Source: Maratus speciosus (lineage: Eukaryota; Arthropoda; Arachnida; Araneae; Salticidae). From it: a DNA stretch of 64,000 bases. Below, piece by piece: positions 30,413 through 42,579 of this stretch. The notes under the pieces were generated by a model. It ran no database searches. It worked only from the letters and a program-made list of their open reading frames with translations, and had not been told where the DNA came from. Location: the NCBI GenBank assembly GCA_963932465.1, contig OZ010792.1:189685556-189749555 (forward strand). The letters are read 5' to 3'. The translations under genes and the position numbers were made by a program. The number at the start of each line of letters is the position of its first letter. Position 1 is the stretch's first letter.

Positions 30413-33122
30413 AGCAAACACCGCGGCTTTGCTTGCGTAATATTTGAAATATGCCAAGTGATATTTATATGTCTAATTTTTATTAAAAGGTACTAACTAA
30501 ATTTTTATTTTATTAAAAGGTAATATTTTATTTTATTAAAAGGTACTTATTACTTTTAGGAATAATTAAAAAATTACTATTTAAAACACAGTTTGATTAA
30601 ACATCATTGTTACACTGCATAATTCAGAAATGAGACTTAAATTAATAAAACGAAATAAAACTAAATAAATAATAATTTAGAGATTTTTTTAAAACTTTTA
30701 TGCTCAATTAATACGCTCATTTCAGTATTCATTTGAAGTTTTGAATTTTTTAGAAACCATCTTCTTACATCTTAAAATTAACCATCATGCCAAATTCCAA
30801 GTCCTACCACCTCTCTCAACATAAAGGGCTATGTTGAAATAGGAACTGTCACCATTAATTTGCCAACATTAATTTTGAAATTGGTTTCTTATTTCCTAAT
30901 ATTCCACAGAAACGTAATTTAGAAAGTTTTAAAGGCCTTTTTTAGAGCGTTTGTTCTTTCTGTGAATCCCAGGTGGTAGAATCATCGGCATAAAATATAG
31001 CCTGTGTAGGATCAGAGACTATTATCATTGATTCGCAACTATTACTTTTATATTTGGTTTATATTCCCTGAAATCGCGTAGAAATCGTAATTTAGGACTT
31101 TTTTAGAATGCTTTTTGCAACTCCCCTTCACTTCACCCCTTTTTAATTCGAATTTATTTTCGACAGTCCTTCGAGGGCATTTATATTTTATAAGTAACTA
31201 CCATGCCATAGTTAAAGTTTCTAGCTTCTTCAGTATCACAGAAAACGCAATTTAGAAAGTTTTTAGCTCCTGCAACCCTCTGGTGGTAGTAGCACAGACA
31301 TAAAATATAGCTTATGTTTGAGCAGATTCTATCACCAACAATTTGCCATCACTATTTTTTTTTATCGGTTTGGTATTTGATAAGATTGCATAAAAATTGT
31401 AATTTATAACGCTTTCCGCTCACTTCATCTTTTTAAATTTGGAATTTTCTTTCGACTGTTTTTAGAAAGCAGTTGCATCTTGTAAGTAAATACCATGCCG
31501 TACTTCAAAGTGTTAGACCCCTCAGTTGTGCAAAATAAGCAAATTAGAATATGTTTTCCTTTTGCAACCCTCAGATGGTAGTGGCAGCAACATAAAATAT
31601 AACCTATGTTATAGCAGGGACTGTCACCATTGATTTGCAAACATTACTTTTGAAATAGCTTTGGTATTTCCTGAGATTGAGTAGAAATCGCACTTTAGAA
31701 CGTTTTTAGAACGCTTTTCGCGCATTTTCACCGCTTTTTAAGTTTCTATTTTTTTCGAAACTGTTCTTAAATATCATTTACATCTAATAAGTATGTACCT
31801 TGCCTAATTTTAAGTTGCTAGCTCCTACCGATCACTAAAATCGAACTTTAGAACGCTTTTTTGCTCCTGCAACGTCTAGGTGATAGTGATACCGACATAA
31901 AATAGCGTCTATGTTAGAGCAGAGGCTGTCAGCATCAATTTCCTACCATTACTTTTGAAATCAGTTTGATTCTTCCTGAGATTGCTCACAAATCGGCATT
32001 TAGAACGTTTTTAGAATGCTTTTCCCGCATTTTACTCCTGCATCTCCTCTGGGGTAGTAGAAACAGATATAAAATATAGCCTATCTTGGAGCTAGATCTG
32101 TCGCCATCTTTTTTGCACCATTATATTTGAAATCGGTTCAGTACTTCTTTAGATTGCATGGAAATCGCAATTTAGTACGTTTTTTACAACAATTTTGCGC
32201 ATTTTGACCCCCTTTTAAATTACGATTTTTTAGAAAATGTCCTTAGAGATTCATTGATATCTTATAACTAACTACTATTCCAGATTTCACGATTCTAAGC
32301 CCTTCCGGAACTGAAAAATCGCAATTTAGAACGTTTTTCTCCTGCACCCATTTGGGGTAGTGGCACCGACATAAAACATAGCCTATGTTTGAGCAAGCGT
32401 TGTCACCTTCATTTTGACGCCTTTTTTTAAAAATCGGTTTGGTATTTCCTGAGATTATGTAGAAACTACCATTTAAAACGTTTTTTAGAACGCTTTTTGT
32501 GCATTTCCACCCCTTTTAAATGTCGAATTGTTTAGAACTGTTCTTAGACATCATTTATATCTTATAAGTAGCTAATATTTCAAATTTCTTATTTCTAGGC
32601 CCTTCAGTAACGCAAAAATCGCATTTTTAGAACGTTTTTTGCTCTTGCACCTCCTTTGGAGTAGTGACACCGACATAAAATACAGCCTATCTCGGAGCAA
32701 GCGTTGTCACCATCATTTTGACACCAATTATTTTTAAATCGGTTTGGTATTTCCTGAGATTATGTAGAAACTACCATTTAGAACGTTTTTTAGAACGCTT
32801 TTTGTGCATTTTCACCCCTTTTAAATTTCGAATTGTTTAAGAACTGTTCTTAGACATAATTTATATCTTATAAGTAACTAATATTCCAAATTTCATATTT
32901 CTAGGCCCTTCAGTAACTCAAAAATCGCATTTTTAGAATGTTTTTTTGCTCCTGCACCCCCTTTGGGGTACTGGCACCGACATAAAATATAGCCTATGTT
33001 CTAAGTTGGACTAACGCTATCATTTTGATACCATTACTTTTGAAATCGGTTCGGTAGTTCTTGAGCTTACCTCCTACAAATAAACAATTTTTACCTCTTT
33101 ATGATATTAGTATAGATTAGTA
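30413..33122 (+). mobile_element. Tandem-repeat element, ~295-bp units, copy 2
   Basis: A second element of the same family follows the first with no unrelated DNA between: the 3' module of copy 1 (ending near TTATAATATTA) runs directly into ACTAGCAAACACCGCGGC. The same unit motifs recur to 33122, where TATAGATTAGTATAGATA marks the end. The units contain short ORFs that do not align as proteins. The end-to-end arrangement may reflect insertion of one copy at the end of another. Confidence 0.65.
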
Positions 33123-33434
33123 TAGATAAATAAGTATAATTATAAATAATATAAAGGGAAATTTTGTTCCGAGCCTCTATATTTCGAGTTCTACTGTATG
33201 GATTTTGGCGGACTGTTAGATAGATAACGTTTCAGGGAAGGTTTTAAGCTATAACACATCGTTCTACGTAGATTATTTATAGAATTATGACGAAAAGTTC
33301 TGTTATTTTGGGCGAATAGGTTACCATTATTTATTTCGCGATCATTTTCGTTGATACATGAATTGAAAAGGCTATACATTTCGGAAAAAAATTGTTACAG
33401 TTGTGCATTTAAAATAATAAAAAAATAAAAAATA
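33123..33434 (+). repeat. Repeat with GGAAATTTTGTTCCG start, also at 42025
   Basis: Sequence from about 33159 (GGGAAATTTTGTTCCGAG, then CGAGTTCTACTG, GGACTGTTAGAT, CAGGGAAGGTTTTA) is a diverged copy of 42025-42130. It directly precedes the ~150-bp arrays. No gene; the 62-codon ORF at 33191-33379 is within this repeat. Confidence 0.6.
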
Positions 33435-35957
33435 AAAGTGCCCAGCTAAACTGATGGCATTGAGCTCACAGGCTATTCACACTAATTGTATATCATACTC
33501 TTATTTGAAAGAATAATGCCCCTCAAAAAAATAAGTGAAGGGGAATTAGCCCCCGTTTCCCTCTTTATACTTAACCAGTGAACCTCCAAATCTAATCAGG
33601 GAAGCTCCTTATCATAATAAATCGGTACACCAAATTTGGAGCAAATCGAATAATCCTGCAAAAAAACCATCTATCTAAATTAAGGGGGTGGACTAGACCC
33701 CCTTTACCCTTAACCAATGAATTCCCAAAACGAATCAGGGAAGCTCCTTAACATAATAAACCGGGATACCAAATTTGGAGCAAAGCGAATAATTCTGCGT
33801 GAAAAACACGTTTATATAAATTAAGGGGTGTGGACTACCCCCCTTCACCCTTTATCCTTAACCAATGAACCCCCAAAACTAATCAGAGAAGTTCCTTAAC
33901 ATAATAAACCCCGGTATACCAACTTCGGAGCAAATCGAATCATTCTGTATGAAAAACCCATTTATCTAATTTAAGAGGGGCGGGCAAACCTCCCTTTTCC
34001 CCCTTTATCCTTAACCAATGAACCCTCAAAACTAAGCAGGGAAGTTCCTTAACATAATAAACCGGTATACCAAATACGGAGCTAATCGAAGGATTCTGCA
34101 TGAAAAACCCATTTATCTGAATTAAGGGGGGTGGACTAACCCCGTTTTTCCCCCTTTATCCCTAATCAATGATCTCCCAAAACTAATACGGGAAGTTCCT
34201 TAACATAATAAACCGGTATACCAAATTCGGGGAAAATCGAATGATTCTGCATGAAAAACCCGTTTACCTGAATTAAGGGGGTGGACTAACACCCCTATTC
34301 CCACTTTATCCTTAACGAATGAACCTCCAAAACTAATCAGGGAAGTTCCTTAACATAATAAACCGGTATACCAAATTCGGAGCAAATCGAATGATTCTGC
34401 ATGAAAAAACCATTTATCTGAATTAAGGGTGTGGACTAACCACCTTTTCCCCCCTTTATCCTTAACCAATGAGCCCCCAAAACTAATCAGGGAAGTTCCT
34501 TAACATAATAAACCGGTATATCAAATTCGGAGCAAATCGAATGATTCTGCATGAAAAACCCATTTATCTGAATTAAGAGGTTGGAGTGACCCCATTTTTC
34601 CCCCTTTATCCTTAACCAATGAACTCCCAAAACTAATCAGGGAAGCGCCTTATCACAATGAACCTAGAAAATTTTTTTGAAGGAAATCGGATGTTTCTAT
34701 CAAGAGTTATCGCGTTACGTACATACATACGTATATACATACATACGTACATACATACAGAACGGGCGGGCGCATTACCTCTCAGGCTTTGATAGCCTGT
34801 GAAACCCGTTTATATAAATTAACGGGGGTGGACTAGCCCCCCTTCCACCTTTATTCTTAACCAATGTACCCCCAAAACTAATCAGGGAAGTTCCTTAACA
34901 TAATAAACCGGTATACCAACTTCGGAGCAAATGGAATCATTCTTTATGAAAAAACCATTTATCTAATTTAAGAGGGGCGGCCTAACCTCCCTTTTCCCCC
35001 TCTATCCTTAACCAATGAACCCCCAAAACTAATCAGGGAAGTTCCTTAACATAATAAACCGGTATACCAAATGCGGAGGAAATCGAATCATTCTGCATGA
35101 AAATCCCATTTATTTGAATTTAGGGGGTGGACTAACCCCCCTTTATCCTTAACCAATGAACCCCCAAAACTAATCAGGGAAGTTCCTTAACATAATAAAC
35201 CGGTATACCCAATACGGAGCAAATCGAATGATTCTGCATGAAACACCCATTTATCTGAATTAAGGGGGGTAGACTAACCCTGTTTTTCCCCCTTAATCCT
35301 TAACCAATGAACTCCTAAAACTAATCAGGGAAATTCCTTAACATAATAAACCGGTATACCAAATTCGGGGCAAATCGAATGATTCTGCATGAAAAACCCA
35401 TTTATCTGAATTAAGGGGGTGGACTAACCCCCCTTTTCCCCCTTTATCCTTAACCAATGAACCCCCAAAACTAATCAGGGAAGTTCCTTAACATAATAAA
35501 CCGGTATACCAAATTCGGAGCAAATCGAATGATTTTGCATGAAAAACCCATTTAACTGAATTAAGGGGGTGGACTAAACCCCCTTTTCCCCCTTTATCCT
35601 TAACCAATGAACCCCCAAAACTAATCAGGGAAGTTCTTAACATAATAAACCGGTATATCGAATTCGGAGCAAATCGAATTATTCTGCATGAAAAACACAT
35701 TTATCTGAATTAAGGGGTTGGACTAACCCCGTTTTCCCCCCCCCTTTATCCTTAACCAATGAACTCCCAAAACTAATCAGGGAAGAGCCTTATCACAATG
35801 AACATAGAAAAAAATTTTGAAGCAAATCGGATGTTTGTATCAAAAGTTATCGCGTTACGTACATACATACATACATACATACATACATACGTACGTACAT
35901 ACATACAGAACGGGCGTGCACATTAGCTCTCAGGCTTTGATAGCCTGTGAGCTAAAA
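33435..35957 (+). mobile_element. ~150-bp tandem array with hairpin terminus, array 1
   Basis: The 5' module starts near AGTGCCCAGCTAAACTGATG and includes GAGCTCACAGGCTAT. About fourteen ~150-bp units follow, with the core AACATAATAAACCGGTATAC at 34050, 34201, 34351, 34501 and so on. Two 3' modules occur, one ending near 34800 and one near 35957: a GAAATCGGATGTTT block, TACA/TACG microsatellite, GAACGGGCGGGC, and a hairpin CTCAGGCTTTGATAGCCTG. The 3' copy of ATAGCCTGTGAGCT is an exact inverse of the 5' AGCTCACAGGCTAT. Such subterminal repeats plus array plus hairpin fit a Helentron-associated element. The ORFs in the array are side products of the repeat. Confidence 0.75.
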
Positions 35958-35993
35958 AAGAGAAAACGAAAAACAGTTTTGACGAGTGGTTAT

Positions 35994-38622
35994 TAGGGTG
36001 GGCCGAAAAAAACTTTTTTTCTCTTTTTGATTCGCTATACCGCGGAAAACTTGTGTCTAGGTTAGCTTACTAAAATGCAATAACAAAATAAATAAATTTT
36101 TACGTTTGGCGGTAGCGCATCGGGCTTAAAATTTGAGAAAAAACACGATTTTGATAATTTTTCTAATAAATGGAAATAAATCAAATAACTTATATAACAT
36201 GCAGCTATAGACATATTTTAGTAGAAAAGAGTATAGGAATGTTAAATAAATGAAAAAATAAATACATTTCGCAACACATTGGCCGGATTATGTTTTAAAA
36301 AAAGGCATTTTTTTTAAATGACAAATTTTCATTGAAATAGAAACTACTTTTCTGATTGTACTTTTACCAGATCTGATTACCTTTATCTGATTTTACCCGA
36401 GTATAAACTCACTTTGTAATAAAATATAGTCCTTTACTTGTCTTTACTATCTTTTAGAAGTTTGAAATAAGATTTGCTTAAAACACTAGGCACTGAAGAT
36501 CTCGAGAAATTGGGGGATTGGTCAGATTTCCACTAGGCCACTGTTTTACCTGATTCGACCTTAGACCAAATCTCTTCGTTGGTGGCTCTTCTCAGAAAAA
36601 GGTGGTGGCGAAAGTGTAGTAGAGTTCCAGTGAGTCATTTCGATCTAGTCTGTAGCTAGAAAAATGATTTTGGATGTTTGAAAACACCTGATTGAGTTTC
36701 TTTTAAAAGCTAAGTTTCTAGCCTTTATAATTCTTCTGAAATATAACTCTCGTATATGATCTTTTTTACCTACTATCATACTGAAAAGCAAATTTTCTGG
36801 ATTGGCAAAAAATGCGTTTCTCTCAGTTATTGGGTCAATGACCTTCAACAAGTGTTCAGAGAGGAATTTTGACGATTTTATAACTTTCAATACATGTTCC
36901 GGCCCATTTGTGAATTATTTACTTTTTTCTTAATACTTAATCATACATGTACATAAGACTTTAGGAGAAAAGAAACTATAATCTTGAGTTCGTCTGTTGG
37001 ATTTACAATACTTAAATACAACTGGAGAATTCTGTTCTCCGTCGTTACCCACCTTGAGTGGAAAGTGTGCCAGGCTCAGAACAGATAAATCTTCAGGATA
37101 GCTGCCTGCTGTTATAGTACAAATAATGTCCAGTAGGTACTGCTGATCTTCGCTTAAATTTTGCCGGCCAGTTCTGGAAATTCACACTCAACACTGTTAA
37201 ATGTACCACTGGGAGTTTCTCACATTTCCTGAGCTGCGCGCCAATCGGACTAGTGACTTTGGCCCAGATTTTCACCATCTAAAGTTTGAAACAAATGCCG
37301 GAATGGCAACTCATTGAAATGTAAGAGGCATACACCACTACCTCTCCCCACTGTATTGGTCTTTTAACTTCTTCTTCATTGTGAATAACACCGGTTTTCC
37401 ACACCGTATTAGTAACAGTGCCATCACATCCAATCACATTATTTTGTTTCTTTTACGTCCACACTTACCAATACCATGCATTCTTTGAAAGTACAAGAAT
37501 TTTAGTTCAATGATGGATATATTTTTTGCTTTTTCACAGTTACAAATAATAGAGACAGGACATTCACAAAACCTCAGGGACCATTTTACAATTGCAGTCT
37601 AATGTCATTTTCACTTACACGCAGAGACATCAAACAGTAGCAAAGATTTTTTTAAAAATCTTCAACTCTCTTTTTCAACATTTACTTTCCCTTATCACGC
37701 TTAAAGGACTCCATAAAATTACGATAATTCTCATGATATGCATTTGTTAACTGAACAATTCTGTAAGGCGTTACTGGCAGTATTGAAGCTTTATCAAACA
37801 CAGATTTAACTTTTGGCGTCACAATAATAGAAACGTGAGAAAAATTAACTGACCTGTTGTTTGATTTCAAGGCTAAGTTGTAATTTTCATGGAAGAAACA
37901 CTTGAGAACGTCTTCATAAGTTGGAAGTTTATTCACCGGTAACTCTTCTGAGTGGCGAAATAACGGGCAGTTAAAGTCACTGCGAGTAATTTCTTTGGAA
38001 ACAGCCATAACACAGCGATCGAATCACTTATTAAGCGGTCATTAATTAAATCAGTCTTTAAGAAACGCGATTGAAACGCACAAGAAGAACACACTGCTAA
38101 TCATTGCTGGCAAAATTCTAGTGATCAACTCACAGGAACCGTTGTGTCATAAAGCACACGCATGCGTATCGCACAGTGCATTGTGAAGCGTCAGTACAAG
38201 TAGTATTGACGGGCTCCAATTCGAGCAGGGCTCGTCGAGCTGGACTGCTACCAGAGTAGAAGGACTCATAATACAGCTTGAATGCGTCAATTTAAGAATA
38301 ATTTAATTGCTTTGCGCTACCCTAAATGAAGTAATTTTGTTTCTTTTTTTTTATTATAATGTGCTTTTTGATCTTTTTTTTAAAGCCTTTTCACCATAGC
38401 AGTTTTTTATCTTTTTCGTTTATAGCTTTAAAAAATCGAAAGAAAACTACTGCTTTTTCAATAAATTTCAAATATTCAAGTGCAATGCGCTACCGCCAAA
38501 CCTAAAGAATTATTTAATTTGTTTTTACATTTTACTAGGCTACCCTAAAGCAAAATTTTACGCGGTATAGCGAATCAAAAAACAAAAAAAAAAAGTTTTT
38601 TCGCCCCCCCCCCCCCCTTCTT
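35994..38622 (-). mobile_element. 2.6-kb TIR transposon with 9-bp duplication, superfamily unassigned
   Basis: AGTGGTTAT flanks both sides (35985-35993 and 38623-38631). Inverted ends follow: the left starts TAGGGTGGGCCGAAAAAAAC and further in has GATTCGCTATACCGCG, TACTAAAATG and GGCGGTAGCGCAT; the right has the same in inverse with a C14 run (38604-38617) in place of GGTGGGC. A decayed gene on the minus strand occupies 36645-38008. An 8- or 9-bp duplication occurs in MULE, hAT, P and Merlin groups; the TIR and protein do not let me choose. Confidence 0.8.
36645..38008 (-). pseudogene. Decayed transposase-like gene of an uncharacterised arthropod family
   Basis: Three separated open stretches lie in order on the minus strand: 38008-37682 (108 codons from ATG, with LPTYEDVLKCFF and PKVKSVFDKASILPVTPYRI), then about 37460-37150 in changing frames (VIGCDGTVTNT, CLLHFNELPFRHLFQTLDG, CEKLPVVHL), then 36890-36645 (LLKVIDPITERNAFFANPEN, HIRELYFRRIIKARNLA). 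I recall similar blocks from unannotated, repeat-borne arthropod proteins. They sit inside inverted repeats, so a transposase role is likely but not proven. Stops and frameshifts exclude a working product. Confidence 0.6.
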
Positions 38623-38822
38623 AGTGGTTATATTATAAAACGGAAATATTTAATTTAAACAAGAAAGGGTGATGCGTTAAAGTTTATTCAATATGAAAGA
38701 TTGCAATTTTAAGCATTTGGCGACTTATTTATTGCATAAGGTCAAGGAAAATGCACCAGAAAATTGGATAATATTAGAGTGGCTTTATTTTATTTTATTT
38801 ATGTGTTATCTTTTTATTTTTA

Positions 38823-40685
38823 GCTCACAGGCTATCAAAGCCTGAGAGCTAATGTGCCCGCCCGTTCTGTATGTAAGTATGTATGTTTGTATGTATGTAC
38901 GTACGTACGCATGTATGTATGTATGTACGTAACGCGATAACTCTTGATAGAAACATCCGATAAGCTTCAAAATTTTTTCCTAGGTTCACTGTGATAAGGC
39001 ACTTCCCTGATTAGTTTTGGGAGTTCATTGGTTAAGGATGAAGGGGGGAAATGGGGTTAGTCCACCCCTCCTTAATTCAGATAAATGGGTTTTTCATGCA
39101 GAATGATTCGATTTGCTCCGAATTTGGTATGCCGGTTTATTATGTTAAGGAACTTCCCTGATTAGTTTTGGGAGTTCATTGGTTAAGGATAAAGGGGGGG
39201 AAAACGGGGTTAGCCCACCCCCCCCCTTAATTCAGATAAATGGGTTTTTCATGCAGAATGATTCGATTTGCTCCGAAATTTGGTATACGGGTTTATTATG
39301 TTAAGGAACTTCCCTGATTAGTTTTGGGAGTTCATTGGTTAAGGATAAAAGGGGAAAAACGGGGTTAGTCCACCCCCCTTAATTCAGATAAATGTGTTTT
39401 TCATGCAGAAACATTCAATTTGCTTTGAATTTGGTATACCGGTTTATTATGTTAAGGAACTTCTCTGATTAGTTTTGGGGGTTCATTGGTTAAGGATAAA
39501 GGGGGAAAAGGGGGGTTAGTCCACACCCTTTAATTCAGATAAATGGGTTTTTCATGCAGAATCATCCGATTTGCTCCGAATGTGGTATACCGGTTTATTA
39601 TGTTAAGGAACTTCACTGATTAGTTTTGGGAGTTCATTGGTTAAGGATAAAGGGGGAAAAACGGGGTTAGTCCACCCCCCCCTTAATTCAGATAAATGGG
39701 TTTTTCATGCAGAATGATTCGATTTGCTCCGAATTTGGTATACCGGTTTATTATGTTAAGGAACTTCCCTGATTAGTTTTGGGAGTTCATTGGTTAAGGA
39801 TAAAGGGGAAAAACGGGGTTAGTCCACCCCTCTTAATTCAGATAAATGTGTTTTTCATGCAGAATGATTCGATTTGCTCCGAATTCGGTATACCGGTACA
39901 TTATGTTAAGGAACTTCCCTGATTAGTTTTGGGGATTCATTGGTTAAGGGTAAAGGGGGAAAAACGGGGTTAGTCCACCCCCCTTAATTCAGATAAATGT
40001 GTTTTTCATGCAGAATGATTCGATTTGCTCCGAATTTGGTATACCGGTTTATTATGTTAAGGAACTTCCCTGATTAGTTTTGGGGGTTCATTGGTTAAGG
40101 ATAAAGGGGGTTGGGGACAGGGTTAGTCCACCCCCCTTAATTCAGATAAATGTGTTTTTCATGCAGAATGACTCGATTTGCTCCGAATTTGGTATACCGG
40201 TTTATTATGTTAAGGAACTTCGCTGATTAGTTTTGGGGATCATTGGTTAAGAGTAAAGGGGGAAAAGGGAGGTTAGCCCGCCCCTCTTAATTTAGATAAA
40301 TGGGTTTTTCATGCAGAATGATTCGATTTGCTCCGAAGTTGGTATACCGGTTTATTATGTTAAGGAGCTTCCATGATTCGTTTTGGCGATTCATTGGTTA
40401 AGGATAAAGGGGGGTTAGTCCACCCCCTTAATTTAGATAAATGTTTTTTTTGCAAGATTATTCGATTTGCTCCAAATTTGGTATACTGGTTTATTATGAT
40501 AAGGAGCTTCCCTGATTAGATTTGGAGGTTCACTGGTTAAGTATAAAGGGCGAAACGGGGGCTAATTCTCCTTCACTTATTTTTATGAGTGGCATTATTC
40601 TTTAAAATAAGAGTATAATATACAATTAGTGTGAATAGTCTGTGAGCTCAATGCCATCAGTTTAGCTGGGCACTTTTCTTTTTTA
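38823..40685 (-). mobile_element. ~150-bp tandem array with hairpin terminus, array 2 (inverted)
   Basis: The same family as array 1 in reverse: hairpin AGCTCACAGGCTATCAAAGC at 38823, microsatellite of TATG/TACG type to about 38930, then about eleven ~150-bp units with CCGGTTTATTATGTTAAGG recurring every ~150 bp (39131, 39290, 39440, 39590, 39740 and on), and the 5' module ending near 40673. The 5' end faces array 3 with about 70 bp between. Units are more alike within the array than to those of array 1, suggesting local amplification. Confidence 0.75.
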
Positions 40686-40746
40686 TTATCTAACTCATCC
40701 ATCATGAGGCTTGCAGAAGAAACTACCAGATGTAATTATAATAAAA

Positions 40747-41836
40747 AAGAAAAGTGCCCAGTTAAACTGATGGCATTGAGCTCACAGGCTATTCACACTA
40801 ATTGTATATTATACTCTTATTTTAAAGAATAATGCCACTCAAAAAAATAAGTGAAGGGGAATTAGCCCCCGTTTCCCCCTTTATACTTAACCAGTGAACC
40901 TCCAAATCTAATCGGGGAAGCTCCTTAACATAATATACCGGTATACCAAATTTGGAGAAAAGCGAATAATTCTGCATGAAAAACCCGTTTATATAAATTA
41001 AGGCGGGTGGACTAGCCCCCTTCCCCCTTTATCATTAACCAATGAACCCCCAAAACTAATCAGGGAAGTTCCTTAACATAATAAACCGGTATACCAACTT
41101 CGGACCAAATCGAATCATTCTGCATGAAAAACCCATTTATCTAATTTAAGAGGGGCGGGCTAACCTCTCTTTTCCCCCTTTATCCTTAACCAATGAACCC
41201 CCAAAACTAATCAGGGAAGTTCCTTAACATAATAAACCGGTATACCAAATTCGGAGCAAATAGAATCATTCTGCATGAAAAACCAATTTATCTAATTTAA
41301 GAGGGGCGGGCTAACCTCTCTTTTCCCCTTTATCCTTAACCAATGAACCCCCAAAACTAATCAGGGAAGTTCCTTAACATAATAAACCGGTATACCAAAT
41401 TCGGAGCAAATCGGAACATTCTGCATGAAAAACCCATTTATCTGAATTAAAAGGGGTGGACTAACCCCCCTTTTCCCCCTTTATCCTTAACCAATGAACC
41501 CTCTAAAACTAATCAGGGAAGTTCCTTAACATAAGAAACCGGTATACTAAATTCGGAGCAAATCGAATCATTCTGCATGAAAAACCCATTTATCTGAATT
41601 AAAAGGGGTGGACTAACCCCCTTTTCCCACCTTTATCCTTAACCAATGAACCTCCAAAACTAATCAGGGAAGCGCCTTATCACAATGAACCTAGAAAAAA
41701 ATTTTGAAGCAAATCGGATGTTTCTATCAAGAGTTATCGCGTTACGTACATACATACATACATACGTACGTACGTACATACATACAGAACGGGCGGGCAC
41801 ATTAGCTCTCAGGCTTTGATACCCTGTGAGCTAAAA
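40747..41836 (+). mobile_element. ~150-bp tandem array with hairpin terminus, array 3
   Basis: The element starts at AGTGCCCAGTTAAACTGATG, carries about five ~150-bp units with AACATAATAAACCGGTATAC, the GAAGCAAATCGGATGTTT block, a TACA/TACG microsatellite (about 41745-41785) and the hairpin ending GAGCTAAAA at about 41836. It is therefore a complete short member with the same 5' and 3' modules as arrays 1 and 2. Confidence 0.75.
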
Positions 41837-42024
41837 ATGATGGTAGTATGATGATTGATTTTATCGCCAAACTATTTTAAGACAAAAAGGCATAAGCGAG
41901 GCATTGGTTTAAGCGACGTTCACAATATTGGTGAATTTTCAAGCGGACAGCAACTTTTTTGGATTAATCTAATTCTACTGTATATATATATATATGCAAC
42001 ACAAATGGAATTATATATATACAT

Positions 42025-42560
42025 AACACAAATGGAAATTTCGTTCCGGCTTGCTTATAACTCGAGTTCTGCTGAACTTGCACAGTTAGATGGGTAATTT
42101 TTCTGGGAAGGTTTAGTATATAACATATGATTCAACTTTGCATAGGTATCAAATTGGGGCTTATAGTTCTTTAATGAGATGAAACAGATTATGAAAAAAT
42201 AATCTTTTGAAACGATTATGCCAAATGTTTTTCAATGAAACTTGCAGTTTTAATCAGATAATATTACAGGGAGGGTTTAAGTATCTAACATATCCTTCTA
42301 CCTTGCTCAGCTATAGAACTATGGGGAGAATTCTGTAATCTGGTGACACCAATTATCAAAAATTTGCCTTTTTAAAAAGTTCTAATAAACTGCTTTTTGT
42401 GGGATTTGCATAGTTAGTTTGCTAATTTTTCAGAGACAGTTTTAGCATATAATATATTTTGCTACATTGCTTAGTTATATATAAGTGAGAGAATGTTTGG
42501 TAATTTTTCAATATAGGGTCCTTGGCGAGATGGAGAAAATGGACTTGACAAAAGAATTAA
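42025..42560 (+). repeat. Three diverged tandem units, relative of 33159-33420
   Basis: GGAAATTTCGTTCCGGC starts a block in which a pattern of 'cagttaga/agttagtt...taatttttc...gggaaggtt/gggagggtt/gacagtt...ta.ataacata...cta/tt.gc' recurs three times at roughly 170-200-bp steps (about 42070, 42270, 42410). No coding region; function unknown. Confidence 0.5.
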
Positions 42561-42579
42561 AGTTTCAATAAGTATTTTT

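Noticed and set aside
33435..41836. Arrays as a CRISPR or centromeric satellite
   Set aside because: Units of ~150 bp with no short-repeat/spacer pattern exclude CRISPR. Defined 5' and 3' modules and short array lengths argue for mobile elements over a centromeric satellite.
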